Notes: a model not told the origin generated them from the sequence alone. A DNA stretch of 64,000 nucleotides from Aureispira anguillae (GCF_026000115.1 NZ_AP026867.1:2077501-2141500); one strand, 5' to 3'. Shown: positions 24,144 through 33,597, numbered from the stretch's first letter. Numbers and translations are program-made.

Positions 24144-25823
24144 TTATGAAAATAAAAGATATAGACAAATGATGGCAAGAACAACAAGTGCAATTTGGTA
24201 AATTCCTTTTGACCCAACCGCATTGGCTAGTTCTTGTTCATGCTCTGCTAGATCAGAGAGCGCCTGTCCCAATTTTGTTTCGTTTTCTTTTAAGTTATTT
24301 TTGGCTGCTTCCAAATCGGTTGAAAGCCAGTCTATTTTTTTGGATTGATCAACCAAAGTTTGTACCAATTTTTTCGTTTCCCGTTGTTGTCCCACCGCTG
24401 TCGCTTCCAAAGAACTAATAATAAGATGCTGTTGTTGAATCGAGCGCTCGGTGTGTTCCAACATGGTCATATAGCTATTTTTGTCTGCTCGATACTGCTT
24501 TTGGGCTTCCAAAAAACGAGTAATTCGCTTATCTACAAAAATATCCTCTGGATGGATTGGTCGTTTGAGTGTAATCCCTTTGAACGAGGTACAACGACTT
24601 AGGGCAACATAGGTTTGCCCTGTGGCAAAGGCCTTTCTGCCAAGGTTGATAATAACGTGGTCAAAGGTTTGTCCTTGGCTTTTGTGAATGGTAATCCCCC
24701 AAGCTAACTTGATGGGCAGTTGAGTAAAAGATCCGACGGTCTTGTGTTCTACGGTTTCGGTTTCATGATTCCACTCATAAATATATTTGTGCCAAGTGTA
24801 TTGCTTGACGGCAACCACCTCCATTGTCTTTGCGACCTTTATCTCTACCAAAACTTGGTCTTCAAAAATTTCGGCAACTCGACCAATGGTACCATTGGTC
24901 CAACGCCCTTCCTCATCATCTTTTACAAACATTACTTGAGCACCAACTTTTATGCTCAATTCTTTATCGGTAGGATAAGCGCTGCCCACATTGGCAAAAT
25001 TACCAGCCTCATCAGCATGGAAGGTAACCAAAGGAGCGTCAATAGCGGCTAAATTTTCTTCGTTAAGTTGTTTAATAACCGCATTGGTTGATGCTAAGGT
25101 GATTTTAAAATTGGTCGATAAACCGCCCTTGACACCAAAACGTTCATTCAGTAATTCTAAATGGTTGCGATCCAATTGATTGACACGAATGGCATTCAAT
25201 AAACTAATGAATTTTTTATCTCGCTGGCGATAGACTTTGGATAGTTCTACAATTTGATATTTAAAATCTCCTTCAAAAGCCTTGGCACTAAAAAAGTAAC
25301 GAGAGGTATAATTGGTACGCAACAAGCTAACCGCTTCTTTGTCTCGTTCGTCAATAATTGGAGGCAATTGGTACAAATCTCCAATCATCATCAATTGTTT
25401 TCCTCCAAACGGCAAATTAGACCTTAAATTGGCTCGCAATGCTAAATCTATTGCATTCATTAGATCACAGCGCACCATTGAGATTTCATCAATAATAATG
25501 AGCTCGATTTCATCTAACAATTGAATGGTTGTGGGAGGCAAAGGAGGAATGCCTTTGTCGTCGGGCAAATAAGCTCTCCATTCAAAACCAAAAAAGGAAT
25601 GAATATTTTCTCCACCAACTTGCAATGCTGCTAATTCTGTAGGAGCTAATACGATATGTTTTTTGGTAAGACTCTTTGTGAGTACATTAAGAAGGGTTGA
25701 TTTGCCTGTTCCTGCTTTTCCCGTCAGAAAAACAGAACTAGAAGTATGTTCAATCAATCGAATAGCATCTTGTGCTTTCTGATTGTTACTATATGCTTTT
25801 AATAAATTGGTAATAGAATTCAT
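24144..25823 (-). CDS. Pif1/RecD-like helicase with C-terminal membrane anchor
   Basis: A 559-residue superfamily 1B helicase. The Walker A motif is GKAGTGKS (35-42). Walker B is LIIIDEISMVRCDLM near 105. The middle has GGKQLMMIGDLYQLPP, and the C-terminal RecA-like part has AWGITIHKSQGQTFDHVIIN followed by TYVALSRC (about 375-420), all typical of Pif1-like enzymes. A charged coiled-coil region (about 450-530) then leads into a hydrophobic terminal segment, IYQIALVVLAIICLYLLFS (541-559), which looks like a tail anchor. A membrane-tethered Pif1-type helicase is unusual. Element R2-2 begins 38 bp upstream of its start. Confidence 0.85.
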   Translation of the reverse strand: MNSITNLLKAYSNNQKAQDAIRLIEHTSSSVFLTGKAGTGKSTLLNVLTKSLTKKHIVLAPTELAALQVGGENIHSFFGFEWRAYLPDDKGIPPLPPTTIQLLDEIELIIIDEISMVRCDLMNAIDLALRANLRSNLPFGGKQLMMIGDLYQLPPIIDERDKEAVSLLRTNYTSRYFFSAKAFEGDFKYQIVELSKVYRQRDKKFISLLNAIRVNQLDRNHLELLNERFGVKGGLSTNFKITLASTNAVIKQLNEENLAAIDAPLVTFHADEAGNFANVGSAYPTDKELSIKVGAQVMFVKDDEEGRWTNGTIGRVAEIFEDQVLVEIKVAKTMEVVAVKQYTWHKYIYEWNHETETVEHKTVGSFTQLPIKLAWGITIHKSQGQTFDHVIINLGRKAFATGQTYVALSRCTSFKGITLKRPIHPEDIFVDKRITRFLEAQKQYRADKNSYMTMLEHTERSIQQQHLIISSLEATAVGQQRETKKLVQTLVDQSKKIDWLSTDLEAAKNNLKENETKLGQALSDLAEHEQELANAVGSKGIYQIALVVLAIICLYLLFS

Positions 25824-25861
25824 CTAAATAGTTGGGTAAATAATTCGTAACGCCATAAAAA

Positions 25862-26083
25862 TAATACTCTCTGCTGCTGCTTCAATGTTTTAGTTCGTTA
25901 TACTCATGAAATAGTTAATAAAAAACATAAAAAAGAAGAGTTAGTACGCTAACGCTTATGAGCTCGCAGGGCTCAGTTCGCTGCGTTCATGTATCAATTT
26001 GATGATCAGTATTTTAGTATTCTGATTGTTAGAAAATTATCTTATTGATTATCAAATTAATACGATTTTATAGCGGAGTAATG
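25862..26083. mobile_element. R2 MITE-like element copy 2
   Basis: A 222-bp element with ends TAATACTCT (25862-25870) and GGAGTAATG (26075-26083), flanked by AAAAA on both sides (25857-25861, 26084-26088). Its right end reads in reverse CATTACTCCGCTATAAAATC, closely matching the left ends of copies 3, 4 and 5. The interior has GCTTATGAGC (25954-25963) and GTTCGCTGCGTTCATG. It fills most of the 430-bp gap 25824-26253; the remainder shows no feature. Confidence 0.8.
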
Positions 26084-26253
26084 AAAAATGTATTTGCAAT
26101 TTGTGAACCACACATACAAGTTGTAATTACAAAGTTGAAAAAGTAAACATACGCATTTTAAAATATACGCTATGGATTATCCGCTTTTAATCGCTTAGTG
26201 TCTACAAATAAGTTACTGCGTAATTACTGATGCTTATGCCACAAAGATAAAAA

Positions 26254-27696
26254 TTATTTTAAAGCAAAATAATAGGTATAACCAATAAGTAGCGTAGCAG
26301 CATGATAATTAATAAAAGCACTATCATCTCTTTGCCCCACCAAAAAGAGAGGAGACTGGATGAGTGGGTCCGTAAAATTGATTAATTGGCTAAAGCCTTT
26401 GTCTCGATGTCCATAAGTATAATTAACTCCAATGCTCATTAGGCTAGCTTTTCTGCGCCAAGAGATGCCAGCCGCAAAATGCCACAAATCAATTGGGGCA
26501 CTAATAATGGTTAAATCTCCTGCTCGGATTCGGTCAGAGCGTCTGGCATAGCTAAAGTCACTACGAACACCTAAATGCAGTTTTATTTTTTTGACCAATT
26601 GTTGTTCCCAACCAATGGCACCATTCAATACTTGATTTGCTCCTAAATAAACCGTAAATAAATCTAAGCCAGGTTTGCTAAGAAAAGCAGGAAAAGTAGG
26701 CTGGTTAGGATCGGATTCGATCATTTTGTATTGCTTAATGCTAGAAAAATATTCTGCGGAAAAACTAAATAAACCTGTTTTGTATAAAAAAGCAGCTCCT
26801 AAACCAATGCTAAAAGGATATTTGTATTGAGATTTTAGCTGAGTTTGTTCTCCCGTTTGCACTTTATCTATGTTGCCTGGCAAATTGGTTTGGTTGACCT
26901 CTCGTTGAACACGAGATTCTCCCCAAATAGTAATGGATGGAGAAGAAATATTTAAGCCAAAACGCCACTTGCCAAAACGAGCATGAAAGCCTGCTTTCAG
27001 AAGCCCTCCAACTAAATTGGTACGGGTGTGTACATAAAAAGAATTGGTTGCTATATCAAGTGGAATATAATTGCCTGTATGAGTAGTAGAGTCTATACTA
27101 ATGGATCGAGCGGTATAGGCAAAGGTGTGTTTTTGGGAGCGATAGGTGACAATGGCTGTCAAGCCCACAGAAAAGTGAGCATTAATTTTGTAACCAAGGC
27201 CTAAACAGCCCCACGTTTCATTTAAATTATTTCGCAACTCTATACTGCCGATATAATGCTCTTTACCAGCTTGGTTAGGATTGATTTCATAGAGGGCTTC
27301 ATGGCGTTGGGTCATATCTATGTTAACGTGCTGCCGAGTGAGAATATTAAACCCCAGTCGCCATCTTTTTTCAGGGTTTTTGGTTAACAAACCAGAAATC
27401 ATTTGTTGATACAAACTAATCCTTTGGGACGTTAAATCTATTTGAGTGCCTGCTCCATTCCCAATATACATATCGGTGTATTTATAAACAGAGGTATTGA
27501 GCGAAACGGTGCTTTGTTTGATAAAAGCCAAATTAGCAGGATTATAATATACAGAACTATTATCATCTAAACCAGCAATAACAGCCCCTCCAAGCAAAGA
27601 GGCACGAGCACCAAATTGATTGGTCCAATAATGGGTGTCTTGAGCTTGCAATAAAGAAGATAAAAGGATAAGGCAATAAGTAAGTATATTTTTCAT
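26254..27696 (-). CDS. FadL/OmpP1-like outer-membrane protein
   Basis: A 480-residue outer-membrane beta-barrel of the FadL/OmpP1 type. The signal peptide is MKNILTYCLILLSSLLQAQ; then comes the N-terminal hatch pattern HYWTNQFGARASLLGGAVIA and DDNSSVYYNPANLAFI, the family signature (a Pro-Ala-Asn-Leu loop). The rest is amphipathic strands ending in a YYFALK terminus. Such channels take up hydrophobic compounds. The start is set at the Met that begins the signal (27696); the in-frame Met at 27708 would add four residues. A perfect 26-bp palindrome lies 60 bp upstream. Confidence 0.8.
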   Translation of the reverse strand: MKNILTYCLILLSSLLQAQDTHYWTNQFGARASLLGGAVIAGLDDNSSVYYNPANLAFIKQSTVSLNTSVYKYTDMYIGNGAGTQIDLTSQRISLYQQMISGLLTKNPEKRWRLGFNILTRQHVNIDMTQRHEALYEINPNQAGKEHYIGSIELRNNLNETWGCLGLGYKINAHFSVGLTAIVTYRSQKHTFAYTARSISIDSTTHTGNYIPLDIATNSFYVHTRTNLVGGLLKAGFHARFGKWRFGLNISSPSITIWGESRVQREVNQTNLPGNIDKVQTGEQTQLKSQYKYPFSIGLGAAFLYKTGLFSFSAEYFSSIKQYKMIESDPNQPTFPAFLSKPGLDLFTVYLGANQVLNGAIGWEQQLVKKIKLHLGVRSDFSYARRSDRIRAGDLTIISAPIDLWHFAAGISWRRKASLMSIGVNYTYGHRDKGFSQLINFTDPLIQSPLFLVGQRDDSAFINYHAATLLIGYTYYFALK

Positions 27697-27755
27697 GGAG
27701 AATGCCAATTAGAATAGTTTAGTTAGCAGTTTTAAATACTTTAAAAGGAGATAAA

Positions 27756-27781
27756 ACATCAAAACACTAGTGTTTTGATGT
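27756..27781 (-). terminator. Perfect 26-bp palindrome
   Basis: ACATCAAAACACT (27756-27768) is followed immediately by its reverse complement (27769-27781). On the minus strand it is followed by TTTTATC and lies 17 bp after the NrtR-like stop, which fits a terminator. It is also 60 bp upstream of the porin start, so it could be an operator for that gene. Confidence 0.55.
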
Positions 27782-27798
27782 CATTCATCAATGATTTT

Positions 27799-28512
27799 TT
27801 AAGAATTGCGTTCTTTGGGAGGAGATATAGCAAATTCAAACCCATTTTTGCTTAACTCTTCATATTTTTCTTTATTAAATTTGTACAAAAAAGCAGGGCG
27901 ATGGGGAACATCTTTTTGGCGTTCTAATTGCTCCAGAATATTCATTTTTAGAATTTTGGATCTAAAGTTTCGACGGTTGAGTTGGCGACCCAAGATGGTT
28001 TCATACAATTTTTGCAATTCACTAAGGGTAAATTTGTCGGGCAATAATTCAAACCCAATCGGCTGATAGCGAACTTTTGCATCCAAACGTTTGGTGGCAA
28101 CTTCTAGAATTTGGGCATGATCAAATGCTAAGTCAGGAAGTTCTGACAGTTTGAACCATTGGGCTTCTTGGGCATCTGTAGCCGCAAAGGGAGGGTGTTC
28201 TTCTAGATTGACAAGGGCAAAATATGCTACACTAATAACCTGCCCCCTAGGATCTCGATGGAGATCGCTAAAGGTATAAAGTTGTTCTATAAAAATATCT
28301 CGAACGCCTGTTTCTTCTTCTAACTCACGTCTAGCAGCGGCATCTAATGTTTCATTTTCTTTGATAAACCCCCCAGGTAAGGCCCATGAACCTTGGTAGG
28401 GAGCATAAGCTCGTTTGATGAGCAAAACACGAACTTCTGAGCTTTGATCTAGCCCAAAGACTACACAGTCAACAGTAACTAGTGGTTTATAATTTGTGTT
28501 ATAATCGGTCAT
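27799..28512 (-). CDS. NrtR-type NUDIX transcriptional regulator
   Basis: A 237-residue protein with a NUDIX domain (1-140) followed by a winged-helix region (about 150-235, with [20 protein letters not shown]). The Nudix box (48-70: [20 protein letters not shown] and TGV) is fully intact. The architecture and length match NrtR, a repressor of NAD-biosynthesis genes whose NUDIX domain senses ADP-ribose or another NAD catabolite. It lies next to nicotinate phosphoribosyltransferase on the same strand, which supports the assignment. Many NrtR proteins lose hydrolase residues, but this one keeps them. Another target, a sugar-utilisation operon as in some Bacteroidota, remains possible. Confidence 0.8.
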   Translation of the reverse strand: MTDYNTNYKPLVTVDCVVFGLDQSSEVRVLLIKRAYAPYQGSWALPGGFIKENETLDAAARRELEEETGVRDIFIEQLYTFSDLHRDPRGQVISVAYFALVNLEEHPPFAATDAQEAQWFKLSELPDLAFDHAQILEVATKRLDAKVRYQPIGFELLPDKFTLSELQKLYETILGRQLNRRNFRSKILKMNILEQLERQKDVPHRPAFLYKFNKEKYEELSKNGFEFAISPPKERNS

Positions 28513-28611
28513 TATTTTATTTTTATTTGCATAGAGTTAAATACACTGTTACTCTACGCAATGGTTTTTTAAATTTAACTAAATGGGCTTTCTCTAGCCC
28601 TATTTTAGCCG

Positions 28612-28676
28612 TTAGATCGTTTCACGCTTAGATCCCAATTAAGTTGTAATTGGGATCTAAGAGCAAAACGATCTAA
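28612..28676. repeat. Nested hairpin between pncB and the NrtR-like gene
   Basis: The outer stem is TTAGATCGTTT (28612-28622) with AAACGATCTAA (28666-28676). The inner stem is CTTAGATCCCAATTA (28627-28641) with TAATTGGGATCTAAG (28647-28661), both perfect. It sits in the 235-bp gap downstream of pncB and upstream of the regulator gene. It is followed directly by an R5 repeat. It could end the pncB transcript or be part of the repeat; it is unlikely to be a simple operator because of its length. Confidence 0.6.
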
Positions 28677-28688
28677 AAATAGATAAAA

Positions 28689-28723
28689 GCTGCTCCCATT
28701 TTAATTTTTACAAAAATCATCGG
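28689..28723 (+). repeat. R5 repeat copy b (35 bp)
   Basis: Begins GCTGCTCCCATTTTAATT and ends ACAAAAATCATCGG. It is uninterrupted and matches the reconstructed 36841-37065 copy at 33 of 35 positions, which is what identifies the R1b insertion there. Confidence 0.8.
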
Positions 28724-28747
28724 ATAGAGGGAGGCACTGTAATAAAT

Positions 28748-30184
28748 TTAGATATGTTGTTGTATCAACGCTAATTTTAGGGCATTTAATTGTTCTTCTA
28801 ATCCAATTGGATATAACTTAAAATCTACTTTTTTGAATAAATCTATTTCTTCTTTTCCTCGTTTTCTAATTTGGTGAATATTGGGCGCTTGGTAGACCAG
28901 TTCACCAGCTTGAAAAATGGGAACCAATAATTCTTTGTAAGCTCGGTTGTTGGTGACAATCGCTCTACCATCAAAACTTTGGATTCTAGGAATTGGTTCC
29001 TTATCCTCTGTATTCCAAATCATGTCCCCAAAAGGCTGACCATCGCTAAGTAAATAACGTCGAACTTGTAAAAGACCAGGGGTAGAGACCTTGTTGGGTG
29101 TATTGGATAGCTTAATTTTATACTGCCAAGGAGCGTTCTTTTTTTTGATGGCTGCAAGTTTGTAGACCGCTCCCAATGCAGGTTGATCTTTTGCGGTAAC
29201 TAAGTTTGTACCAACTCCCCAAGCTGTAATCTGAGCATCCTTGTTTTTTAAGGTTTTAAGTTGATACTCATCTAAGCTATCACTGGCAAGAATAATGGCA
29301 TCTTCAAACCCTGCTTTATCCAATAATTGACGAGCTTGAATACTTAAGGCACTCAAGTCGCCACTGTCCAAGCGAATGCCCAAGAAAGAATGCCCCTTTT
29401 TTCTTAGTTTTTTACCAACTCGAATTGCCTTCTTGACTCCTTTTATAGTATCATAGGTGTCCACTAAAAAGATACAATTGTTGGGCATTGCTTTGGCATA
29501 GGCTTCAAAAGCCTCAATCTCATCGTCAAAACTCATTACCCAACTATGTCCGTGCGTACCCTTGACAGGAATGCCATATATTTTGCCTGCCAATACATTG
29601 CTAGTGGCGTGACAGCCCCCAATATAAGCAGCACGACTGGCAGACAAGCTTCCGTCTATTCCCTGTGCTCGCCTCAATCCAAATTCTAAGACCGTATCAT
29701 TTTCTGCTGCTTGAACAATTCTTGCGGCTTTAGTCGCAATGAGCGTTTGAAAGTTGATACAGTTTAACAAAATGGTTTCTAAAAGTTGTGCTTGAATTAG
29801 AGGACCTTTTATTCGCAGAATTGGTTCTTGTGGAAAAACAACAGTTCCTTCTTCAATGGCATCAACGGTACACGAAAATTTCATTTCAGCCAAATAAACT
29901 AAAAAATCTTCTTCAAAAAGTAAATCGTCATTGGAATCTTTAAGGCTCCTTAAATAGGCAATATCAGAAGGAGAAAACTGAAAGGTCGATAAAAAATCAA
30001 TAACATCTTGAAGGCCGCATGCTATGGCATAGTCTCCTTGAAATGGATTTTTTCTATAGAATAGGTGAAATATAGCTTCATCTTCTATGCGATTTGATTT
30101 CCAATAGCCATAAGCCATTGTTAATTGATACAAATCAGTCAATAAGGCTAAATTTGTTTGATACCGAGTTTTAAGGTGATTCAT
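28748..30184 (-). CDS. pncB: Nicotinate phosphoribosyltransferase
   Basis: A 478-residue enzyme that joins nicotinate to phosphoribosyl pyrophosphate, giving nicotinate mononucleotide in the Preiss-Handler route of NAD salvage. Family motifs are LALLTDLYQLTMAYGYWKS at the N-terminus, the catalytic-His region GTHGHSWVMSF near 220, the phosphate-binding GIRLDSGDLSAL and ILASDSLDEYQL, and WGVGTNLVTA. Length suits the bacterial type. The neighbouring NrtR-like gene lies immediately downstream on the same strand, which links it to NAD-dependent control. Confidence 0.92.
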   Translation of the reverse strand: MNHLKTRYQTNLALLTDLYQLTMAYGYWKSNRIEDEAIFHLFYRKNPFQGDYAIACGLQDVIDFLSTFQFSPSDIAYLRSLKDSNDDLLFEEDFLVYLAEMKFSCTVDAIEEGTVVFPQEPILRIKGPLIQAQLLETILLNCINFQTLIATKAARIVQAAENDTVLEFGLRRAQGIDGSLSASRAAYIGGCHATSNVLAGKIYGIPVKGTHGHSWVMSFDDEIEAFEAYAKAMPNNCIFLVDTYDTIKGVKKAIRVGKKLRKKGHSFLGIRLDSGDLSALSIQARQLLDKAGFEDAIILASDSLDEYQLKTLKNKDAQITAWGVGTNLVTAKDQPALGAVYKLAAIKKKNAPWQYKIKLSNTPNKVSTPGLLQVRRYLLSDGQPFGDMIWNTEDKEPIPRIQSFDGRAIVTNNRAYKELLVPIFQAGELVYQAPNIHQIRKRGKEEIDLFKKVDFKLYPIGLEEQLNALKLALIQQHI

Positions 30185-30333
30185 AAAATCTTTGAATGAT
30201 TCTTATTATTTTGTAACTTTCCCACGCAATATAAGACAGCTTAGTTTTTAATGCAAACTAAGTTGAATATTTATGGCAGCAATGATTAACTAAATATAGC
30301 ACAAACTATTTGCAAAAAATAAGAATTGAAAAA

Positions 30334-31065
30334 ATGGCAAAAAAGGATTATACGGTATTATTAGAAGATGAACATCTATTAATCGTTAATAAGAGGAGTG
30401 GTTTGTTAACCATTCCCGATCGATATAGAGCGGACATTCCTAATTTATACCACAAACTTCAAGCAGTATATGGGGAGATTTATATTGTTCATCGATTGGA
30501 TAAAGGAACAAGTGGCTTGATTTGTTTTGCCAAAACCAAAGAGGCACACCGTTTGCTAAGTTTACAGTTTGAAGCTAGAGAACCCGTCAAACGTTATTAC
30601 GCAATTGTGCAGGGAGTACCTTTTGAGAAGGAAGGAATTATAGATGTTGGTTTGTCACCGAACAAAGAAGGTGGAATGCATGTAGATATAAAGCGGGGGA
30701 AACCTTCTGTTACAGAATATCAAGTGATAGAAGCATTTGGGCAGTTTTCATTGGTTGAAGCAACGATTTTAACAGGAAGAACGCACCAGATTAGAATTCA
30801 TTTTAAGCACCTTGGACACCCCTTAGCGGTAGATGCTTTGTACGCTAACAAATCAGAATTATATTTATCAGAAATAAAACGTAAACGCTTTAACTTAAAG
30901 AAAAACACGGACGAAAGACCCTTACTGAGTAGGGTTCCTTTGCATGCACATTCTTTAAAATTGTTGCACCCTGTTACAAACGAACCAATTGATATTAACT
31001 GTGAGGTTCCCAAAGATATGCGGGCCATCTTGAGTCAGTTAAGAAAGTGGAGTAAAAAAAATTAA
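30334..31065 (+). CDS. RluA-family pseudouridine synthase
   Basis: A 243-residue RNA-modifying enzyme that converts uridine to pseudouridine in rRNA or tRNA. It has the catalytic HRLDKGTSGL (Asp in the RLD motif), the GRTHQIRIHFKHLGHPLAVD motif and a pseudouridine-synthase N-terminus (LLEDEHLLIVNKRSGLLTIP). It lacks an S4 domain and so resembles the RluA/RluC-short type; the target position is unknown. The ATG at 30334 (MAKKDYTVL) fits the family better than 30310. It is the first gene of a three-gene forward run. Confidence 0.88.
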   Translation: MAKKDYTVLLEDEHLLIVNKRSGLLTIPDRYRADIPNLYHKLQAVYGEIYIVHRLDKGTSGLICFAKTKEAHRLLSLQFEAREPVKRYYAIVQGVPFEKEGIIDVGLSPNKEGGMHVDIKRGKPSVTEYQVIEAFGQFSLVEATILTGRTHQIRIHFKHLGHPLAVDALYANKSELYLSEIKRKRFNLKKNTDERPLLSRVPLHAHSLKLLHPVTNEPIDINCEVPKDMRAILSQLRKWSKKN

Positions 31066-31099
31066 TTGGTTTAATTTGGAAGCAAAACAGTAGAATTGG

Positions 31100-31876
31100 A
31101 TGAAAAAGACATTAAGCTTATTTATGGCGTTTCTTTTATTAATAAGTTGTTCTGATGAGCAACCTAAAAAGCAAATTTCTACCACAGGATTTTGGTCTAA
31201 AGAAAAGAAAGAAGCACATTTGGCAAACAGAGAAGATTCTACCAAATGGGATCTAACCTTGCTGAAACAGGATCAACAATATACAGCATTAGGACTGGGG
31301 GCTAATCTTCCCATAACCAATGGTGTTTTTCCTGTTCCTAATTATGACTTAATGGGAAAAGGGAGTTTTAAAGGATTAGGCAATCATGGTTGTTTGGGGG
31401 GAGAAGGGTATGAAAAAAAAATTGGAGATAAAACCATTTTGTACAATAGTTTTTTGAGCAAAAAAAGCCCAATTAATGCAGCCTTTGTACAAGATAAGGA
31501 GAATGAAATTTTTTTCCATATTGTAGTGTTGACCGATTTTGTAGATACTGTTGAGTATAGTCACCATAAAGGAGATGTTATTTCCCGAAATCATCCCGAT
31601 TACATTTGTGAAGGATTTTTTAAAACTCAAAAGACCAAAATTGACTACACTGCTTTTATTACTGCTGATCGACATTCTTATGCAATTGTTAATATGCGTT
31701 TGTTTGATTTGAAGGATGGAAAGACCATTTTAATTGCTCCCCAAAAAGATCAGACTTTGCGTTCTATGCAAATAAAATCTCCCGATTTGTCAAACAAAGA
31801 AATTGATCAGTATACCAATGAGTTGCTAAAAAAGCAGTCGATTGTTGATTTTTTTACAAAGGATGGAACGATCTAG
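31100..31876 (+). CDS. Hypothetical lipoprotein
   Basis: A 258-residue lipoprotein (MKKTLSLFMAFLLLISC, Cys17). The mature part has beta-rich segments (FFHIVVLTDFVDTVEYSHHK, TKIDYTAFITADRHSYAIVN) and a helical end, with no known motif. It lies 34 bp after the RluA gene and 25 bp before the K+ channel gene, so it is in an operon, but neither neighbour suggests a function. Confidence 0.65.
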   Translation: MKKTLSLFMAFLLLISCSDEQPKKQISTTGFWSKEKKEAHLANREDSTKWDLTLLKQDQQYTALGLGANLPITNGVFPVPNYDLMGKGSFKGLGNHGCLGGEGYEKKIGDKTILYNSFLSKKSPINAAFVQDKENEIFFHIVVLTDFVDTVEYSHHKGDVISRNHPDYICEGFFKTQKTKIDYTAFITADRHSYAIVNMRLFDLKDGKTILIAPQKDQTLRSMQIKSPDLSNKEIDQYTNELLKKQSIVDFFTKDGTI

Positions 31877-31901
31877 CAGAACGTACCCCAAATTTTAATT
31901 A

Positions 31902-33002
31902 ATGTTACCAACAGGCTATACTAGACATACCGTCCACCTAAAGCGATTTGAGCGCATCAATAAATATATTCGAAATATTTTATTGGCCTTTATTTTATTG
32001 TGTACAACAACAGTCATTGGCATTGTGGGGTTTATGACCATAGACGATTATACCTTTAGTGAAGCCTTTTATATGACGATTATCACATTGTCAACGGTTG
32101 GTTATGGAGAAGTGAAGCCACTGTCTCCTAATGGGCAGATTTTTACTTCTTTCTTGATTATTTTTAACCTAGGAGTATTTGCTTATGCCATTTCTATTAT
32201 TTCTAATTTTATTATTGAAGGCGAATTGCGTTCCTTTCTAAAAGATTACAAAATGTATCAAAAAATACACAAATTGGAGGATCATACGATTGTTTGTGGC
32301 TTTGGTCGCCACGGGCGTCAAATTTGCGAAGAACTGACCAAAAATAACCTACCTTTTGTGGTCATAGAGCCCGAATCAAAAAACTTTGAGGATCTACGAA
32401 CGCTGAAATATTTTTTTATGGAAGGCGATGCTACTTCGGATGAAATGTTAATTGATGCAGGAATTCACAGGGCAAAAGCAGTGGTTGTTACCTATAGTGA
32501 AAATGCATTTAATGTCTATACGGTTTTGACAGCTAGACAACTCAATCCAAAACTTAGAATCATCACAAGGGCAACCGATCGAGCAGCAGAAAAAAAATTA
32601 ATGAGAGCTGGGGCAAATCATGTGGTTTTGACGGAAGTTATTGGTGGGTTTTATATGGCTACCTTGATTCATCAGCCTAATGTAGTAGAGTTTTTTAGCA
32701 TTATTTCCAACATGGGGGATGTTTCCATTCATTTTAAGGAGGTGCATTATCACGAAATGAAAAGAGAATATCGGGATAAATCGATTCTTGATTTAAGTTT
32801 GCGTTCGCATACTGGCGTTAATATCATTGGGGTTCGTTTGTTGGATGGAAATTATAATGTAAACCCCAAGCCTGATGTCATTATAAGAAAAGGAATGACG
32901 CTTGTCGTTTTGGGAGATTTGAATCAAATTAAATTGTTTAAGAATATAATTATGATTGATGAACCTCCTAGAGAGGACCCAGGAAGCCATTCTCGGTATT
33001 AA
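31902..33002 (+). CDS. Potassium channel with RCK (TrkA) domain
   Basis: A 366-residue inner-membrane K+ channel. Two membrane helices (about 25-46 and 73-97) flank a pore loop with the selectivity filter TVGYGE (65-70). Then comes an RCK-N domain with a Rossmann GFGRHGRQICEEL motif near 130 that binds NAD or another nucleotide, and a C-terminal TrkA-C domain (about 250-345). This is the Kch/MthK-like architecture; channels gate on ligand binding to the RCK ring. A terminator hairpin follows. Confidence 0.88.
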   Translation: MLPTGYTRHTVHLKRFERINKYIRNILLAFILLCTTTVIGIVGFMTIDDYTFSEAFYMTIITLSTVGYGEVKPLSPNGQIFTSFLIIFNLGVFAYAISIISNFIIEGELRSFLKDYKMYQKIHKLEDHTIVCGFGRHGRQICEELTKNNLPFVVIEPESKNFEDLRTLKYFFMEGDATSDEMLIDAGIHRAKAVVVTYSENAFNVYTVLTARQLNPKLRIITRATDRAAEKKLMRAGANHVVLTEVIGGFYMATLIHQPNVVEFFSIISNMGDVSIHFKEVHYHEMKREYRDKSILDLSLRSHTGVNIIGVRLLDGNYNVNPKPDVIIRKGMTLVVLGDLNQIKLFKNIIMIDEPPREDPGSHSRY

Positions 33003-33008
33003 AAAAAA

Positions 33009-33036
33009 CAGTAGCCCCTAATTGTAGAGGCTACTG
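33009..33036. terminator. Bidirectional terminator hairpin
   Basis: CAGTAGCC (33009-33016) pairs with GGCTACTG (33029-33036), loop 12 nt. On the minus strand the stem is followed by a run of T, so it should end the repeat-protein gene at 33076; it can also serve the K+ channel gene. Confidence 0.75.
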
Positions 33037-33075
33037 AAAACTGTTTGGGGAATGTATAAGGGGGGCTCTATTTTT

Positions 33076-33597
33076 CTAATCTAACAATAGTAACAAAGCA
33101 GCAGCAGCAATAGCTTCTTTGGTATTGCAATCATCTTTACTGCTATTTGGGCGTATTTGTCCAACGGTTACATAATCATATCTCCCTTCTTTTTTTTCAA
33201 TCCAAACAGTTTTACTATCACTGCCATAGGTGCGTGCCTGACCAATGGTTACATAATCATATCTCCCTTCTTTTTTTTCGATCCAAATAGTTTCACTACT
33301 ACCACCATTGTCTCGGACTTGCCCAACGGTTACATAATCATATCTTCCTTCTTTTTTTTCAATCCAAACTGTTTTACTGTCACTACCATTGGAACGTGCT
33401 TGTCCAACGGTTACATAATCATATCTCCCTTCTTTTTTTTCAATCCAAGTAGTTTTACTATCACTGCCATTGGAACGTGCCTGTCCAACGGTTACATAAT
33501 CATATCTCCCTTCTTTTTTTTCAACCCAACATTGTGCGTTAGTTTGAAGAATGTTTAATAATAGTAGTGATGTTGTTAATAAAATTAAATTTTTCAT
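33076..33597 (-). CDS. Exported tandem-repeat protein A (five 27-residue repeats)
   Basis: A 173-residue protein with an N-terminal signal (MKNLILLTTSLLLLNILQTN) and mature start near AQCW. From residue 24 it has five near-identical units of the form W(I/V)EKKEGRYDYVTVGQxR plus a Gly/Ser-rich linker, 27 residues each (81 bp at DNA level). It ends with SSKDDCNTKEAIAAAA and a hydrophobic LLLLLD. There are only two Cys in the mature protein, Cys23 and one in KDDCNT, bracketing the repeats. A paralogue lies at 34090-34596 and shares the signal, the repeat pattern and the identical tail. I do not recognise the family. A beta-rich repeat domain is likely. Confidence 0.7.
   Translation of the reverse strand: MKNLILLTTSLLLLNILQTNAQCWVEKKEGRYDYVTVGQARSNGSDSKTTWIEKKEGRYDYVTVGQARSNGSDSKTVWIEKKEGRYDYVTVGQVRDNGGSSETIWIEKKEGRYDYVTIGQARTYGSDSKTVWIEKKEGRYDYVTVGQIRPNSSKDDCNTKEAIAAAALLLLLD

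Noticed and set aside
33157-33558. Long open frame on the plus strand opposite the repeat protein A gene
   Set aside because: It stays open only because the 81-bp repeats are a multiple of three; it lacks a signal or coding character and is antisense to a clear gene.
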